Source: Bathynomus jamesi
Lineage: Eukaryota; Arthropoda; Malacostraca; Isopoda; Cirolanidae
Assembly (NCBI GenBank): GCA_023014485.1
Contig: JAJOZX010005610.1
Location: 177,501 to 241,500 of the forward strand
Direction: 5' to 3'
Length of the DNA: 64,000 bases
Part shown: one piece after another, positions 45,833-55,383 of the stretch
How the letters are laid out: each line of letters opens with the position of its first letter
How positions within the stretch are numbered: position 1 is the first letter of the stretch
Translations under genes and position numbers: made by a program
Notes under the pieces: generated by a model
Databases searched by the model: none
What the model was told of the DNA's origin: nothing
Seen by the model: the letters and a program-made list of their open reading frames with translations, nothing else

Positions 45833-46024
45833 GTCTTAATGGAAAATTGGGGAAATGATTTGTGTGTAGAAAACTGGGCATAAGTGGGGTCGAGTGTGTG
45901 ATAATTGACATGTAGTGGTGTAATTTATTTGTGAGTTAATACTTTCTGTACCTCGGAACGTTAAAAAATTTATACAAAAAATCTTAGACACATTTCTACT
46001 ATCGGAAAATATGATATGTTGGTC

Positions 46025-46088
46025 TTGATTAGGTTAGGTTACGCTACGTTAGGTTAGTTAAGATTTGGTTAGGTTAGGCTAGGCTAGA
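46025..46088. repeat. Degenerate TTAGG-type interstitial repeat
   Basis: GATTAGGTTAGGTTACGCTA and GTTAGGTTAG with TTGGTTAGGTTAGGC give seven or eight loosely tandem TTAGG-like units. TTAGG is the usual arthropod telomere repeat, but this short degenerate patch is interstitial. Confidence 0.45.
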
Positions 46089-46657
46089 TGACCGAGTACT
46101 TCACTATTTTTATTGACTTAAGAGAAACCACCCTACTCCCACTTGCAACTCCGTTATTTGGGGAACAAAAATTAATTATCAGACTTAAAAAGTTTTTATA
46201 TAACGTGATTTGAGCTTTTTGTTTTGGAGTTTCCTTAAAATATACTTGCTTTTCTACTGAATTTGGGAAAAGGCACGTTGTTTACAAATTCCGCCGAAAT
46301 GTCATTTTGTTTTATTATATAATTATTTGGATTGTATAATATTATGTAATATATGATACTATAGCCTTTTCTGTGGTTATTGAATAATTAATTGGAGTAT
46401 TTCATTCTTTGTGTTAGTAGTTAGAATTTTGTTTACATAAGTAGAAAAACTGTTGAAGGATGAACTCCACATCTCAAAACTGTTTGGTAAATATGACTGT
46501 CTATAGAAAGGAAAATTTTGTCAACTAATCATTGTTTAATCACCTACAGTATAGCTTCAACATTTTAGATTTGAAGTCGTCTCGTTTACCACTGCAATAA
46601 TCTGTAACGTTAATAATATCAAATAATAAGTATGCAAATAAACTTCATCCTTTCCAG

Positions 46658-46740
46658 ATTTCCCGAGTTTCCTCCTTTCAAGACAAGCGCTTCGGACAGG
46701 AGTCAGAAGAGCCAATGCGCCCTTCTCATTCCAGAGCATG
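46658..46740 (+). CDS. Likely upstream exon of the heme peroxidase gene
   Basis: Bounded by CATCCTTTCCAG and a GTAAAA donor. In the frame that ends in phase 1 it reads FPEFPPFKTSASDRSQKSQC then ALLIPEH. The leftover G joins the next exon (TG AAT TCG) to give PEH-V-NSAFMAARDKF in phase. Arthropod peroxidases often have a Cys-containing stretch shortly before an NxAF-type helix, so the join is plausible. The evidence is splice consensus, phase and strand, not a domain hit. Confidence 0.45.
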
Positions 46741-47218
46741 GTAAAAGCTCCAGTTTCGACCACACTTTAGACATTTTCAATGGAATACAGTAAGTGAAAG
46801 TTTATTAGTCAAATTCACAAAGTGCTTGCTTCTTAGTTATTCTTTAAGAATGCATGCACGAAAGGTTCAAACCATATAAATTTTACGTGCCACCGAATTC
46901 GTCATGTGCGTAGTATCTGATCTCTCAAGTACATAAAAAACTCGAATAAACATGCGTTAACACTCTTTCATACGAATGTTATTTTATCGAACTCGCTGTA
47001 CAAGTATAAGTTTTGTTAAAACAGCAGTAATGTTGCAGAGTATCCCAAATGGAATTTATTTCTGCAATTAACTAAATTAAATTAAACTAATTAAACTAAA
47101 ACCCATGAAGTTTATTAATCTCCTTTATTTTGACATTTATCTTTGGTGATCCCTCGATCAAGCAAACAACTCTTTAATTTGTCTAATTACCTTATTTTAG
47201 GGCCTATATTCGCTAGGC

Positions 47219-47249
<31 letters not shown>
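46741..47249. other. Intronic AT-rich sequence
   Basis: Nothing recognised apart from a (TA)n run at about 47225-47250. Confidence 0.5.
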
Positions 47250-48752
47250 CAAGGGAAAATATAATTTTCTGAAGTAAAGAGGTTAATTAAAGAGTTAAAG
47301 ACTGGTTCTGCGTCAGGGGTAGATGACTTATCGAATGAGCACTTAAAATATGCAAATGACGTAGTATGTCTGCATATATCATTGCTCTTATCAGCCATGC
47401 TTGCTCATAGCTATATCCCTGCAGAGTTCATGAGGGTATATATTTTGCCCTTGGTCAAAAATAAGTACGGAGACATTCTGTCCAGCAATAATTACGGGCC
47501 TATTGCTGTCGCTTCCTGCTTCTCGAAACTACTAGAAAAACTCTTGTTACTCCGATTAAATGATTTCCGATGGACATCTAATCAGTTTGGTTTTAAAAGG
47601 TCCCACTCAACTGACCTGTGTATCTATGTACTTAAAGGAACTATCTAAATACATTGACAGTAATTCAACTATTTATAGCTGTTTCCTAGATATAAGTAAG
47701 GCATATGATAGGGTGAACCACAATATTTTATTTGAAAAACTAGAAGACAGGAAGGTTCCCATGTACATATTAAACGTATTGAAATTTTGGTATTCCCACC
47801 AATCTTTCACTGTTAGGTGGGCAATATACTATCCAAGTGTTTTGGCTCCTCTTGCTGGGTGAGACAAGGCTCCTTGCTCTCCCCTGTGCTGTTTAATGTG
47901 TATATTGACGGATTAATTGCTTCACTTAATGAGGCAACAGTGGAATGTTGTATAGATAACACAAGGATAAACATGCCGATGATATGGTGTTAATAAATTC
48001 CTCTGTTAAAGGTCTGGATCGGCTACTAAAAGTCTGCAAAGTGTATTCGCAGAAACATGATACTCTTTTTAATGTTACAAAAACTAAGGTTATGCAATTT
48101 CATCCTAAAAGCTGTAATCAGCCAGCTGATATAAGGTTTAAAATGAATGGTGAAGTAATTGAGGAAGTACAAGAATTTAAGTATTTGGGTCAAACTATTA
48201 CCAGCTGCCTGAGTAATGTCTCGAATATAAGAAAACAATCTCGAAGCCTGTGTGCTAAAGCGAATATGACCATAAGGAACTTTCGATTTTGCACAAGTGA
48301 AGCTAAAGACACTCTCTTTCGTACTTTCTGCAGTAATATATACGGACAGCAACTCTGGGTGAATTATAAAAAAGGTTCTGGCAGAACCTAAATTTGCTGT
48401 ACAACAGGTCTTTTAGACTCTTACATAAATTACCCCCGAGATGTTCAGCTTCGCAAATGTTTGCTACCCGCAATGTCCCGAGGTTCCCGGAGGTAACAAG
48501 ACGTACTCAATACAGTCTAATGCAAAGAATTAAAAAATCAACCAACCCGATTATCCAAGCTATCCATGAGTCCTGCCATTTATCCTCTAAGCTATGGAAT
48601 TCTTGGTACGAAAACGTCTGTCTGTAGCTCCACTTAACTTCGGCATTACAGTATTATTTCTAATCAATTGTATATATTTCTACCCTTAGTATATAAACTG
48701 TCATTGTATTAATAATATTTGTCATATGGACTATAGTCTGCCAATAAACCTT
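47250..48752 (+). pseudogene. 5'-truncated LINE, second family
   Basis: A non-LTR reverse transcriptase fragment unrelated at close range to copies A-E. In order: ELKTGSASGVDDLSNEHLKY near 47290; FMRVYILPLVKNKYGDILSS then NNYGPIAVASC near 47430-47515; SNQFGFKRSHSTDLCI near 47580; CFLDISKAYDRVNHNILFEK near 47680 (first catalytic Asp); a shifted RQGSLLSPVLFNVYIDGLI near 47860; and HADDMVLINSSVKGLDRLLK near 47970, where the usual YADD has Tyr changed to His. The thumb (MQFHPKSCNQ ... FKYLGQTIT) and a C-terminal part (RTQYSLMQRIKKSTNPIIQA) follow. It has several shifts and lies between two (TA)n tracts. Confidence 0.8.
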
Positions 48753-48769
48753 TTCATTTATATATATAT

Positions 48770-48800
<31 letters not shown>

Positions 48801-48934
48801 TATTATTTATTATTTATTTCAAGTTTTCTCCCAAGTTTTATATCTACAGTATTTATCTGTCTATCTAGCTTGGGAGAAAACTTAGGTGTTTGTGTAAAGT
48901 AATTTACATTTAAACTTATACCCACGTCTATATA
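48753..48934. repeat. (TA)n microsatellite and spacer
   Basis: TA run at about 48759-48801, followed by a short inverted pair (AAGTTTTCTCCCAAG near 48821 and CTTGGGAGAAAACTT near 48868). Confidence 0.75.
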
Positions 48935-49829
48935 CAGGGTGTACATAAAGTCAGGATCTATTTTTGTGAAGCACTTGGAAATTATATGGAATTCAATCAT
49001 AAAATGATAAAGTGGTAACATTTATTAAATAATTAAGAGTAGGATTCGACGTGACACCCATCAGTATCCCTGCACAGCTCAAATCGTTCCGCAGCATTTC
49101 TAAACACATTCTGGAGCATTTGCGGGGTTATGTTATCTGCAGCAGTTCGTATACGTGTACGTAAGTTTTCAAGACTCGTAATCTTCGTCTGATAGACGTG
49201 CGATTTGATAAAGCCCCATGCAAAGAAATCTAAAGGGGTTAAATCTGGTGATCTCGCTGGCCAAGGTCTGTTGCTTCCGCGTCCGATTCAGCGATTTGGA
49301 AAACGTCCATTTAGATAATCCTGAACAATTTTGGCATAGTGACAAGGAGCACCATCATGTTGATAGACGACGGGGATAGGATTGTTAGTACCGTCGTCTA
49401 TCAACATGATGGTGCTCCTTGTCACTATGCCAAAATTGTTCAGGATTATCTAAATGGACGTTTTCCAAATCGCTGGATCGGACGCGGAAGCAACAGACCT
49501 TGGCCAGCGAGATGACCAGATTTAACCCCTTTAGATTTCTTTGCATGGGGCTTTATCGAGTCGCACGTCTATCAGACGAAGATTACGAGTCTTGAAAACT
49601 TACGTACACGTATACGAACTGCTGCAGATAACATAACCCCGCAAATGCTCCAGAATGTGTTTAGAAATGCTGCGGAACGATTTGAGCTGTGCAGGGATAC
49701 TGATGGGCGTCACGTCGAATCCTACTCTTAATTATTTAATAAATGTTACCACTTTATCATTTTATGATTGAATTCCATATAATTTCCAAGTGCTTCACAA
49801 AAATAGATCCTGACTTTATGTACACCCTG
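48935..49829. mobile_element. Fold-back mariner derivative with 439-bp arms
   Basis: The ends CAGGGTGTACATAAAGTCAG and its reverse complement are flanked by TA (48933-48934 and 49830-49831). The arms 48935-49373 and 49391-49829 are equal in length and almost identical; about five mismatches were found by eye, around a 17-base loop. The + strand of the right arm encodes the C-terminal third of a mariner-type transposase: YHQHDGAPCHYAKIVQDYLN, then RWIGRGS, a stop within WPAR-PDLTPLDFFAWG, and QNVFRNAAERFELC. The left arm carries the same in antisense, with the WPARSPDLTPLDF block intact. Any transcript would fold into a long double-stranded hairpin. Confidence 0.95.
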
Positions 49830-50001
49830 TATGATAAACATTACAGTATATGCTTAGTCAGATGAGGCTGATATAAATTCACAATTTTTCTTCCACTGTT
49901 TATCGCTTACAAAAAATATTTTTCCAACTTCAAGCAATTTGTCCTTTTTAGCGGCCCCCATCCCGGGGGTGATGGACACACCTGCATTACCTTTCAATCA
50001 G

Positions 50002-50128
50002 TGAATTCGGCCTTCATGGCCGCCAGAGACAAGTTCGGCCTACCCCGACCTGAAAAACCTGCCACGACGCCAGACCTCGGAAATCTTGGGAGAGTTTTGG
50101 TGGAAGCCACAAAGATCATCGCTCAACA
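50002..50128 (+). CDS. Heme peroxidase exon (NSAFMAARDKF region)
   Basis: Between TTTCAATCAG and a GTGAGT donor, the frame reads NSAFMAARDKFGLPRPEKPA, then TTPDLGNLGRVLVEATKIIA, and a final CA that joins the next exon as CAG (Gln). This is the pro-region and first helix of arthropod heme peroxidases. Such secreted or membrane-linked enzymes use hydrogen peroxide to oxidise substrates or crosslink proteins, with roles in cuticle, eggshell or immune adhesion. It joins in phase to 50344. The peroxinectin-like label is from overall style, since the diagnostic C-terminal half lies outside the window. Confidence 0.8.
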
Positions 50129-50343
50129 GTGAGTGTTCACATACGTCTCGAACAATGAATCGTGGATGTAAGGAATATTATTCATATAATGAAAGCGAGG
50201 AGCAGAGCAATGAATTTTAAACAAATTTTAGGTGTTGAAGGTTTCTCCCCAAATAAAATTTGAAAGAGTTCCGACTGAAATTCAAAGATAAAGTAGGACA
50301 AATTTATTGGTCTACGTCATTAATTCAGCGTTCGTATTCGCAG

Positions 50344-50460
50344 GTACAACCTTCCCAAGGACGTGATAATGAATGGGCTCCCGCTGATTAACTCCCTGGA
50401 ATCGATCATTGGAACAGTTTGCTTCGATTTCCTTAAGAAGAATGTGTGTAAAGTAGAAAG
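50344..50460 (+). CDS. Heme peroxidase exon (MNGLPLI ... C region)
   Basis: Acceptor TCGCAG and donor GTATAT. With the phase carried over it reads QYNLPKDVIMNGLPLINSLE, then SIIGTVCFDFLKKNVCKVER. The two Cys residues and the ER-YR junction are typical of the stretch just before the peroxidase domain. The last two bases AG join to G of the next exon to make Arg. Confidence 0.85.
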
Positions 50461-50545
50461 GTATATAAAGCAGTTCATAAGTATACAGTATGTAACTGAT
50501 TGCTATTTTCGCCTTTCAATAGATATATCTTTTTCTGGAGATATC

Positions 50546-50948
50546 CTATTTTGGCGTCCCAAATTATTTAACAATTACAAAATAAACAAATAGCGTCCCA
50601 AATACAAGCACTTTGCGAATGTGTATATTTATCGCTTCCTGACATGTACGATAGTGCAGTATCCTGTGTGATACATGAAAATTATTGACTGCCCGGTTAA
50701 GTCAACTGTACGTCCTTGACGATTGGTTAGGTTAAGTCGTGATATTTTCGTTAGGTTAAACGAAAATATCACGACTTAATCTAACCAATCGTCAAGGGCG
50801 TACAGTTGACCTAACCGGGAATTCCAGTCAGTTTTCTCATAAGAAATCAACAAAAATGATTCATCAAAACAAAGCTGATGCTGTTAAATAATTTGGGACG
50901 CTATTCGTTTATTTTTGGTTGGTTGAATAATTTGGGACGCCAAAATAA
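50546..50948. mobile_element. MITE with GGCGTCCCAAAT termini, hairpin H inside
   Basis: CTATTTTGGCGTCCCAAATT at the left faces its near reverse complement at the right (ATTTGGGACGCCAAAATAA). A second inverted block, AAATAGCGTCCCAAAT, lies just inside. Hairpin H occupies 50690-50833. The target duplication is unclear (GATATC and GATATT flank the ends). Lies in a peroxidase intron. Confidence 0.65.
50690..50833. repeat. Hairpin module H, copy 2
   Basis: Arms of about 65 bases run from CCCGGTTAAGTCAACTGTAC via GACGATTGGTTAGG and GTCGTGATATTTTCG into a short TTAGGTTAAA loop and back. Only a few mismatches separate the arms. Confidence 0.9.
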
Positions 50949-51097
50949 GATATTGTCCTTTTTCTTAACAAGACATACAAGTAAACACACTACAGTATGA
51001 AAAAGTAAAATTATAACTGAGGGTAATTTTAATGCATGCGTGATACAAATATATTTAAGAATAATTTCTTTAGATATTAGTTTATCTGTTGGAATAG

Positions 51098-51304
51098 CAT
51101 ACCTAATTTTAGTGTGCAGTGATAACCAATTTGCGCAGTAATAATTTCAATTTGTGCAGTGATAAATTGAAAATCTGTGCAATGATAAATTAGGTTCTAT
51201 ATATAAATTACTGCACACAGTGCACAGATTTTAAATTTGTCACTACACAAAGTGAAATTATTACTGCGCAAATTGGTTATCACTGCACACTAAAATTAGG
51301 TATG
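51098..51304. mobile_element. MITE, 207 bp, with perfect 8-bp duplication
   Basis: The ends CATACCTAATTTTAGTGTGC and its reverse complement extend to about 90-bp arms. TGGAATAG lies at 51090-51097 and again at 51305-51312. GTGCAGTGATAA-type motifs repeat inside. An 8-bp duplication fits hAT, P or Merlin families; the CATA end resembles P-type more than hAT, but this is not decisive. Confidence 0.85.
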
Positions 51305-51737
51305 TGGAATAGAAAAATATAGTAAACGTTGGTCGACGTTAATAAGGAGATCGATGTAAAATGTACAACACAGAGGAGGGTTAGTCTCCACCTGACGTGG
51401 GCCACGTCCCGAGCACGTTTTTTCATTACAACACCACGCTAGGCGTGAGCGAATTCCTGTTTTGCACATTATACGTCAATCTCCGTATTTGTATTTATGT
51501 AGGTATGTGTATATATCTATATCACGATGTTTGTTTTTTAAATCACTCTAGAAATATGTACTCCATAATACAATTTGCAGCTTTCATACATAAAAACTTA
51601 ATAAAGGAAAATAATGAAAATACTTTTGCTTCAATCTGATGGATAATATTCATAAATATACTCGTATTTTCATACCCCTTTTAACATTACACTAATCATA
51701 TTATTCATTCATAAAAATTCCTGTTCTTAATTGAAAG

Positions 51738-51838
51738 GTATCGTTCGTATGATGGGACCTGCAACAACTTGCACAACCCAAATTGGGGATCTGCTCTTAC
51801 AACGTTCAAAAGAAGAATTGGTCCCGATTATGCCAACG
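51738..51838 (+). CDS. Heme peroxidase exon (DGTCNN signature)
   Basis: From acceptor TTGAAAG to donor GTATGT. It reads YRSYDGTCNNLHNPNWGSAL, then TTFKRRIGPDYAN. Y-R-x-x-DG-x-CNN-x-x-NP-x-WG is the entry signature of animal heme peroxidase domains (MPO, peroxidasin, peroxinectin, chorion peroxidase). Phase matches on both sides: AG|G before and AAC G|GA after. Confidence 0.95.
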
Positions 51839-52036
51839 GTATGTATAATTACAACCAAGCAATTTTTTTTAAACTCTTGTTCCTGTTTGTTACATGAAAT
51901 AAATTTTTCTGAATGAGTGAAACAACAATTAGATTAAATTTGTTGGATGTTTATGAATATAAAAATTGTTCTCGAGCTCAAAATTTCTATCAAACAAAGT
52001 AATGAAGTTGAAAACTAAAACAAAGACAATTCTTTC

Positions 52037-52477
52037 GGATCACTTTAACATATTGCTTCCCAAAGCATTCGGGAAGCAATATGTTAAAGTGATCCCTCCT
52101 GGGAAGCAATATGTTAGTGATTAACACTGGGAAGCAATATGTTAAAGAGAGGTTCTGGGAAGCAATATGTTAGTGATCCATTATGTTAATTGACTACCCA
52201 GTTAGGTGAACTGTACGCCTTTGACGATTGGTTAGGTTAAGTCTTGATATTTTGGTTAGTTTAAACGAAAATATAACGACTTAACCTAACCAATCGTCAA
52301 GGGCATACAAAAAAACAGTTTATTAAAGCGGACATTTTTTATCGTACTCCTTATCCTAAATATTGGGAAGCAATATGTTAAAGTGATATACACTGGGAAG
52401 CAATATGTTAGTGATATACACTGGGAAGCAATATGTTAAAGTGATATACACTGGGAAGCAATATGTTAAAGTGATCC
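52037..52477. mobile_element. MITE, 441 bp, built from repeated copies of its own end
   Basis: The ends GGATCACTTTAACATATTGC and its reverse complement (26-bp perfect repeat) are flanked by ATTCTTTC at 52029-52036 and 52478-52485. The terminal motif GGGAAGCAATATGTTA is repeated about eight times in direct orientation between the ends. At the left edge one inverted copy forms a 25-base-armed hairpin. Hairpin module H is embedded at 52190-52310. Superfamily not assigned. Confidence 0.85.
52190..52310. repeat. Hairpin module H, copy 3
   Basis: CCCAGTTAGGTGAACTGTAC, GACGATTGGTTAGGTTAAGT and the returning arm ACTTAACCTAACCAATCGTC match copies 1 and 2. The outer part of the right arm ends early. 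Confidence 0.85.
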
Positions 52478-52568
52478 ATTCTTTCTTCTAAGTTTAAAAT
52501 GTTCCTGTAAATATTTCCTAGTTTTTCATATAATGAAGCATAGACCTATAGTAATGGCTTCAAAGATG

Positions 52569-52769
52569 GGTGCTCTTCCAATACGTGCTCTACCGTAAAA
52601 TTTACATTCCAATATGTGCTAACTAACGAAAATATCACGACCTAACCTAACCAATCGTTAGGTCAATTGTACGCCCTTGACGATTGGTTAGGTTAGGTCG
52701 TGATATTTTCGTTAGTTAGCACATATTGGAATGCAAATTTTACGGTAGAGCACGTATTGGAAGAGCACC
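52569..52769. mobile_element. MITE, 201 bp, with hairpin H in reversed topology
   Basis: The ends GGTGCTCTTCCAATACGTGC and reverse complement have arms of about 90 bases with one or two mismatches. Flanks CAAAGATG and TAAAGATG match at seven of eight bases. The inner part of the arms is the H sequence, but each arm enters from the opposite side: CGAAAATATCACGAC first and GACGATTGG nearest the centre. Confidence 0.75.
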
Positions 52770-53091
52770 TAAAGATGTTAATATATGAAGCGATTTCTTT
52801 GAAGTTTATCTAAAAATCGCTTGTGAAACAATAAAACTAGAATTTTAACAAAATATTAAGGAGACTTGATAAGGAAATAAAAACTATATAATTATATTTA
52901 AAATGAAAGAACCATGTCTCTTCCTGACCCCCCGACATAATTTATCCCAGTTTCAATCACTGATGAAGAAATTTCATTTGATGACGAAAAGATCTTAAAC
53001 TCTCATTCTTTGTATCTAATTCCTTAATTTCTATGTTTGACAGGTTTCACTGTTAAAGCGGGAATCTTAAGTATTTTTTTTAAATATGTAG

Positions 53092-53095
<4 letters not shown>

Positions 53096-53168
<73 letters not shown>
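53096..53168. repeat. (TA)n microsatellite
   Basis: A TA run with one interruption, abutting the mariner derivative at 53179. Confidence 0.95.
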
Positions 53169-53173
<5 letters not shown>

Positions 53174-53178
53174 GTGTA

Positions 53179-53748
53179 CAGGGCTATTCAAACTGATTCA
53201 CCTGATTTCAAATGAGAATATTTTTTAATGTTACAAATACAGTGATATTTGTGATACATCAACCAAAAGAAAAACTGTCTAAATTTTGTCTCACCTCATA
53301 AATGCTCTATGTGACTTCCCCTAGTTACACGAGCAACGTCGACACGATAGTCGAATTCCTCCCATACTCGCTCCAGCATGTCCGTTGTCACTGACTCTAC
53401 GGCAGTAACAATGCGAATGTTTCCTCGAACTGCCGATACCACCGACGGATGCTCTGAGCACCCGGTGGATCTGTTCTGTAACGTCGACGAAACTCACGCT
53501 GCACTGTGACTACCGATTTACAGCTCGAAAACTGCAACACACAAAACGCCTTCTGCTGTGCGGACGCCATTTTCACACTGACTGTTTGTTGCTAGGCTAG
53601 GCCATGGCTGACTTTGGAGCCCTCTCGCGGTGATCTTGTAAAACTCGGAGATTTCCTCTTTCATGTGGTGTATGCTCAGTTGATGCACGGTTGATAGGTA
53701 CGGAAGTATTCTCAGTTGAAATCGGATGAATCACTTTGAATAGCCCTG
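53179..53748 (-). mobile_element. Internally deleted mariner-type element, 570 bp
   Basis: The ends CAGGGCTATTCAAACTGATT and the near reverse complement (AATCACTTTGAATAGCCCTG region) have TA near both sides; the right TA is two bases away. The minus strand begins MASAQQKAFCVLQFSSCKSV and continues RRYRTDPPGAQSIRRWYRQF, the N-terminal DNA-binding region of DUF4817-type mariner transposases. It then jumps near 53410 to VESVTTDMLERVWEEFDYRV and TRGSHIEHL, the C-terminus. The whole DDE core is deleted and the junction shifts the frame. Located in the peroxidase intron before exon 4. Confidence 0.85.
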
Positions 53749-53853
53749 TGTATATATATATATAACACAGACCGTGCATGGAACAAGGAACTCTTCTGGG
53801 AAAATTAAATCCACTATAGTCCTCAGGGGACCATTCTGAGTTTGTGTATATAT

Positions 53854-53854
53854 G

Positions 53855-53905
<51 letters not shown>
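53854..53905. repeat. (TA)n microsatellite
   Basis: A pure TA run preceding the 160-bp palindrome. Confidence 0.95.
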
Positions 53906-53908
<3 letters not shown>

Positions 53909-53943
53909 AATTATTTCACGAAAGTGACACGTGAAAAGTATTT

Positions 53944-54103
53944 ATGATGAATAAAACCACGAAGGAAAAAGAAACACAAAGGGGTGCTCAAGCGCTTTCG
54001 TCTAATGACATCCTCAGGAACACAGTGTTCCTGAGGATGTCATTAGACGAAAGCGCTTGAGCACCCCTTTGTGTTTCTTTTCCTTCGTGGTTTTATTCAT
54101 CAT
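53944..54103. repeat. 160-bp palindrome, Penelope-like end sequence
   Basis: Arms 53944-54023 and 54025-54103 are reverse complements with a one-base centre and one single-base indel. The arm includes TCCTGAGGATGTCATTAGAC followed by GAAAGCGCTTGAGC, a sequence style often found at Penelope-like element termini. Identification as a Penelope end is tentative; the palindrome itself is certain. Confidence 0.8.
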
Positions 54104-54507
54104 ATATATATATATTATATATAGCCTATACTTTGAAATAGGAAAAGTATTTTCAACGTATAGCTAAAATGTCTAAAAGTGAAAAATTATACAATGTATG
54201 TACCGAAGTTAAGGTAATTGAGTTTCGCGCGGAGTAACTGAGTCCGTTCCATTTAGGTCAGGAGCGCGGAAGTAAGTTTATAAATATACCCTGGCCTGGT
54301 TAAGGTTACAAACTCCTTAGATGCTGACCTATATGGTTAAGAGCAGAAAATACTATAGGAAGCACAGAACGGATTCACTTACCCCGCGTAACCTCAATTA
54401 CCCCAAGTGACGGTAGTTTCATCCGCGCAATAATGCATATTTTTTCCAGTGATTCAATGATACTTAATTTTCCTCCTTTAAATGCTACTGTTCCTTCTTT
54501 TGGACAG

Positions 54508-54678
54508 GAATTGACGCTCCTCGTGAGAGTAAAAACAGTCACCCTTTACCGTCAGCGCGTTCAGTCTCCGCTCACATACACAGAGATGAAGGCTTACATG
54601 ATCACGCAGTAACGATCATGAATGTTGCATGGGGTCAAGCCCTTGATCATGACCTTACGCTAACGGCGGAATCCAGAT
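54508..54678 (+). CDS. Heme peroxidase exon with distal heme site
   Basis: Acceptor TTGGACAG, donor GTACGT. It reads GIDAPRESKNSHPLPSARSV, SAHIHRDEGLHDHAVTIMNV and AWGQALDHDLTLTAESR. WGQALDHD holds the distal catalytic Gln and His, the heme-linked Asp and the first calcium-binding Asp of animal heme peroxidases. PLPSAR matches the usual substrate-channel loop. All active-site residues expected here are present, so the gene is under coding constraint at least to this point. Confidence 0.95.
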
Positions 54679-54831
54679 GTACGTATACAGCCCTGCATAT
54701 ATATTTTAAGGTTTCTGAAAGGAAATGTGCACTTGAAAACATTCATATAGTCAAGTGCGTAGATCTTCCGACGAGTGTTTTAATATCGTTTAATTTTACA
54801 CACTTAAACTCTGTTGTGTAAATTGTGTGTA

Positions 54832-55057
54832 CAGGGTGATTCAAAAGTCAGGTTACATAGGGATATACTGTATTATGTAATGAGACAGGGGAATAGTCAC
54901 ATCACATGTTCGATATGGCCACCGTTAACGGCAATGCACTTGTGCAACCAGCTAGAAATATCACATCAATGCGCTCCTCCTTCGATAACATCTCATAACT
55001 CATTTACCTGCAAAGAAACAGAAAAGCCCTATGTAACCTGACTTTTGAATCACCCTG
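54832..55057. mobile_element. Mariner-type MITE, 226 bp
   Basis: CAGGGTGATTCAAAAGTCAG begins a perfect 31-bp inverted repeat, with TA outside both ends (54830-54831 and 55058-55059). The short interior has no intact frame. Confidence 0.9.
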
Positions 55058-55152
55058 TAGAATTGTTTTCGCTTATTGTTTCTATGGGAATTGTTTTTGG
55101 TAATGGTAAAGCATATTAAAATTCATATATCATAATTATATACAATTCAACA

Positions 55153-55318
55153 ACTCGGTGGTGTAGTGGTTAGCGTCGCTGACTACGAATCCATCGGCCC
55201 CGCTGGTGGGGCGTGGTTCGGATTCCACGTTAAAACTGTAGGTCTAAGGTGGAGTGAAAAGCTTGACCTTCGTCAGAATGAACAATTCGGCCGGAAGTTA
55301 ACCAAAGATTACGAAAGG
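55153..55318 (+). mobile_element. Monomeric tRNA-derived SINE (recombinant)
   Basis: Begins as the first tRNA head (GGTGTAGTGGTTAGCGTCGC, CGAATCCATCGGCCCCG) and switches at CGGCCCCG|CTGGTGGGG to the end of the second head, then the shared tail (AAAAGCTTGACCTTCGTCAG). The linker and most of the second head are missing compared with the dimer at 55380. Ends in (TA)n. Confidence 0.8.

Positions 55319-55379
<61 letters not shown>
55319..55379. repeat. (TA)n microsatellite
   Basis: A pure TA run forming the tail of the upstream SINE and directly abutting the next SINE. Confidence 0.95.

Positions 55380-55383
<4 letters not shown>

Noticed and set aside
46557..46763. 68-codon minus-strand frame
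   Set aside because: The region fits better as a + strand exon with acceptor and donor in phase with the peroxidase.
52037..52477. CRISPR-like direct repeat array
   Set aside because: The repeats are parts of a transposon terminus with an 8-bp duplication; spacers are not unique sequences of equal length and the genome is eukaryotic.
54004..54070. Functional hammerhead ribozyme
   Set aside because: A CTGANGA ... GAAA-like layout is present, but a valid stem III with a following cleavage triplet could not be drawn.
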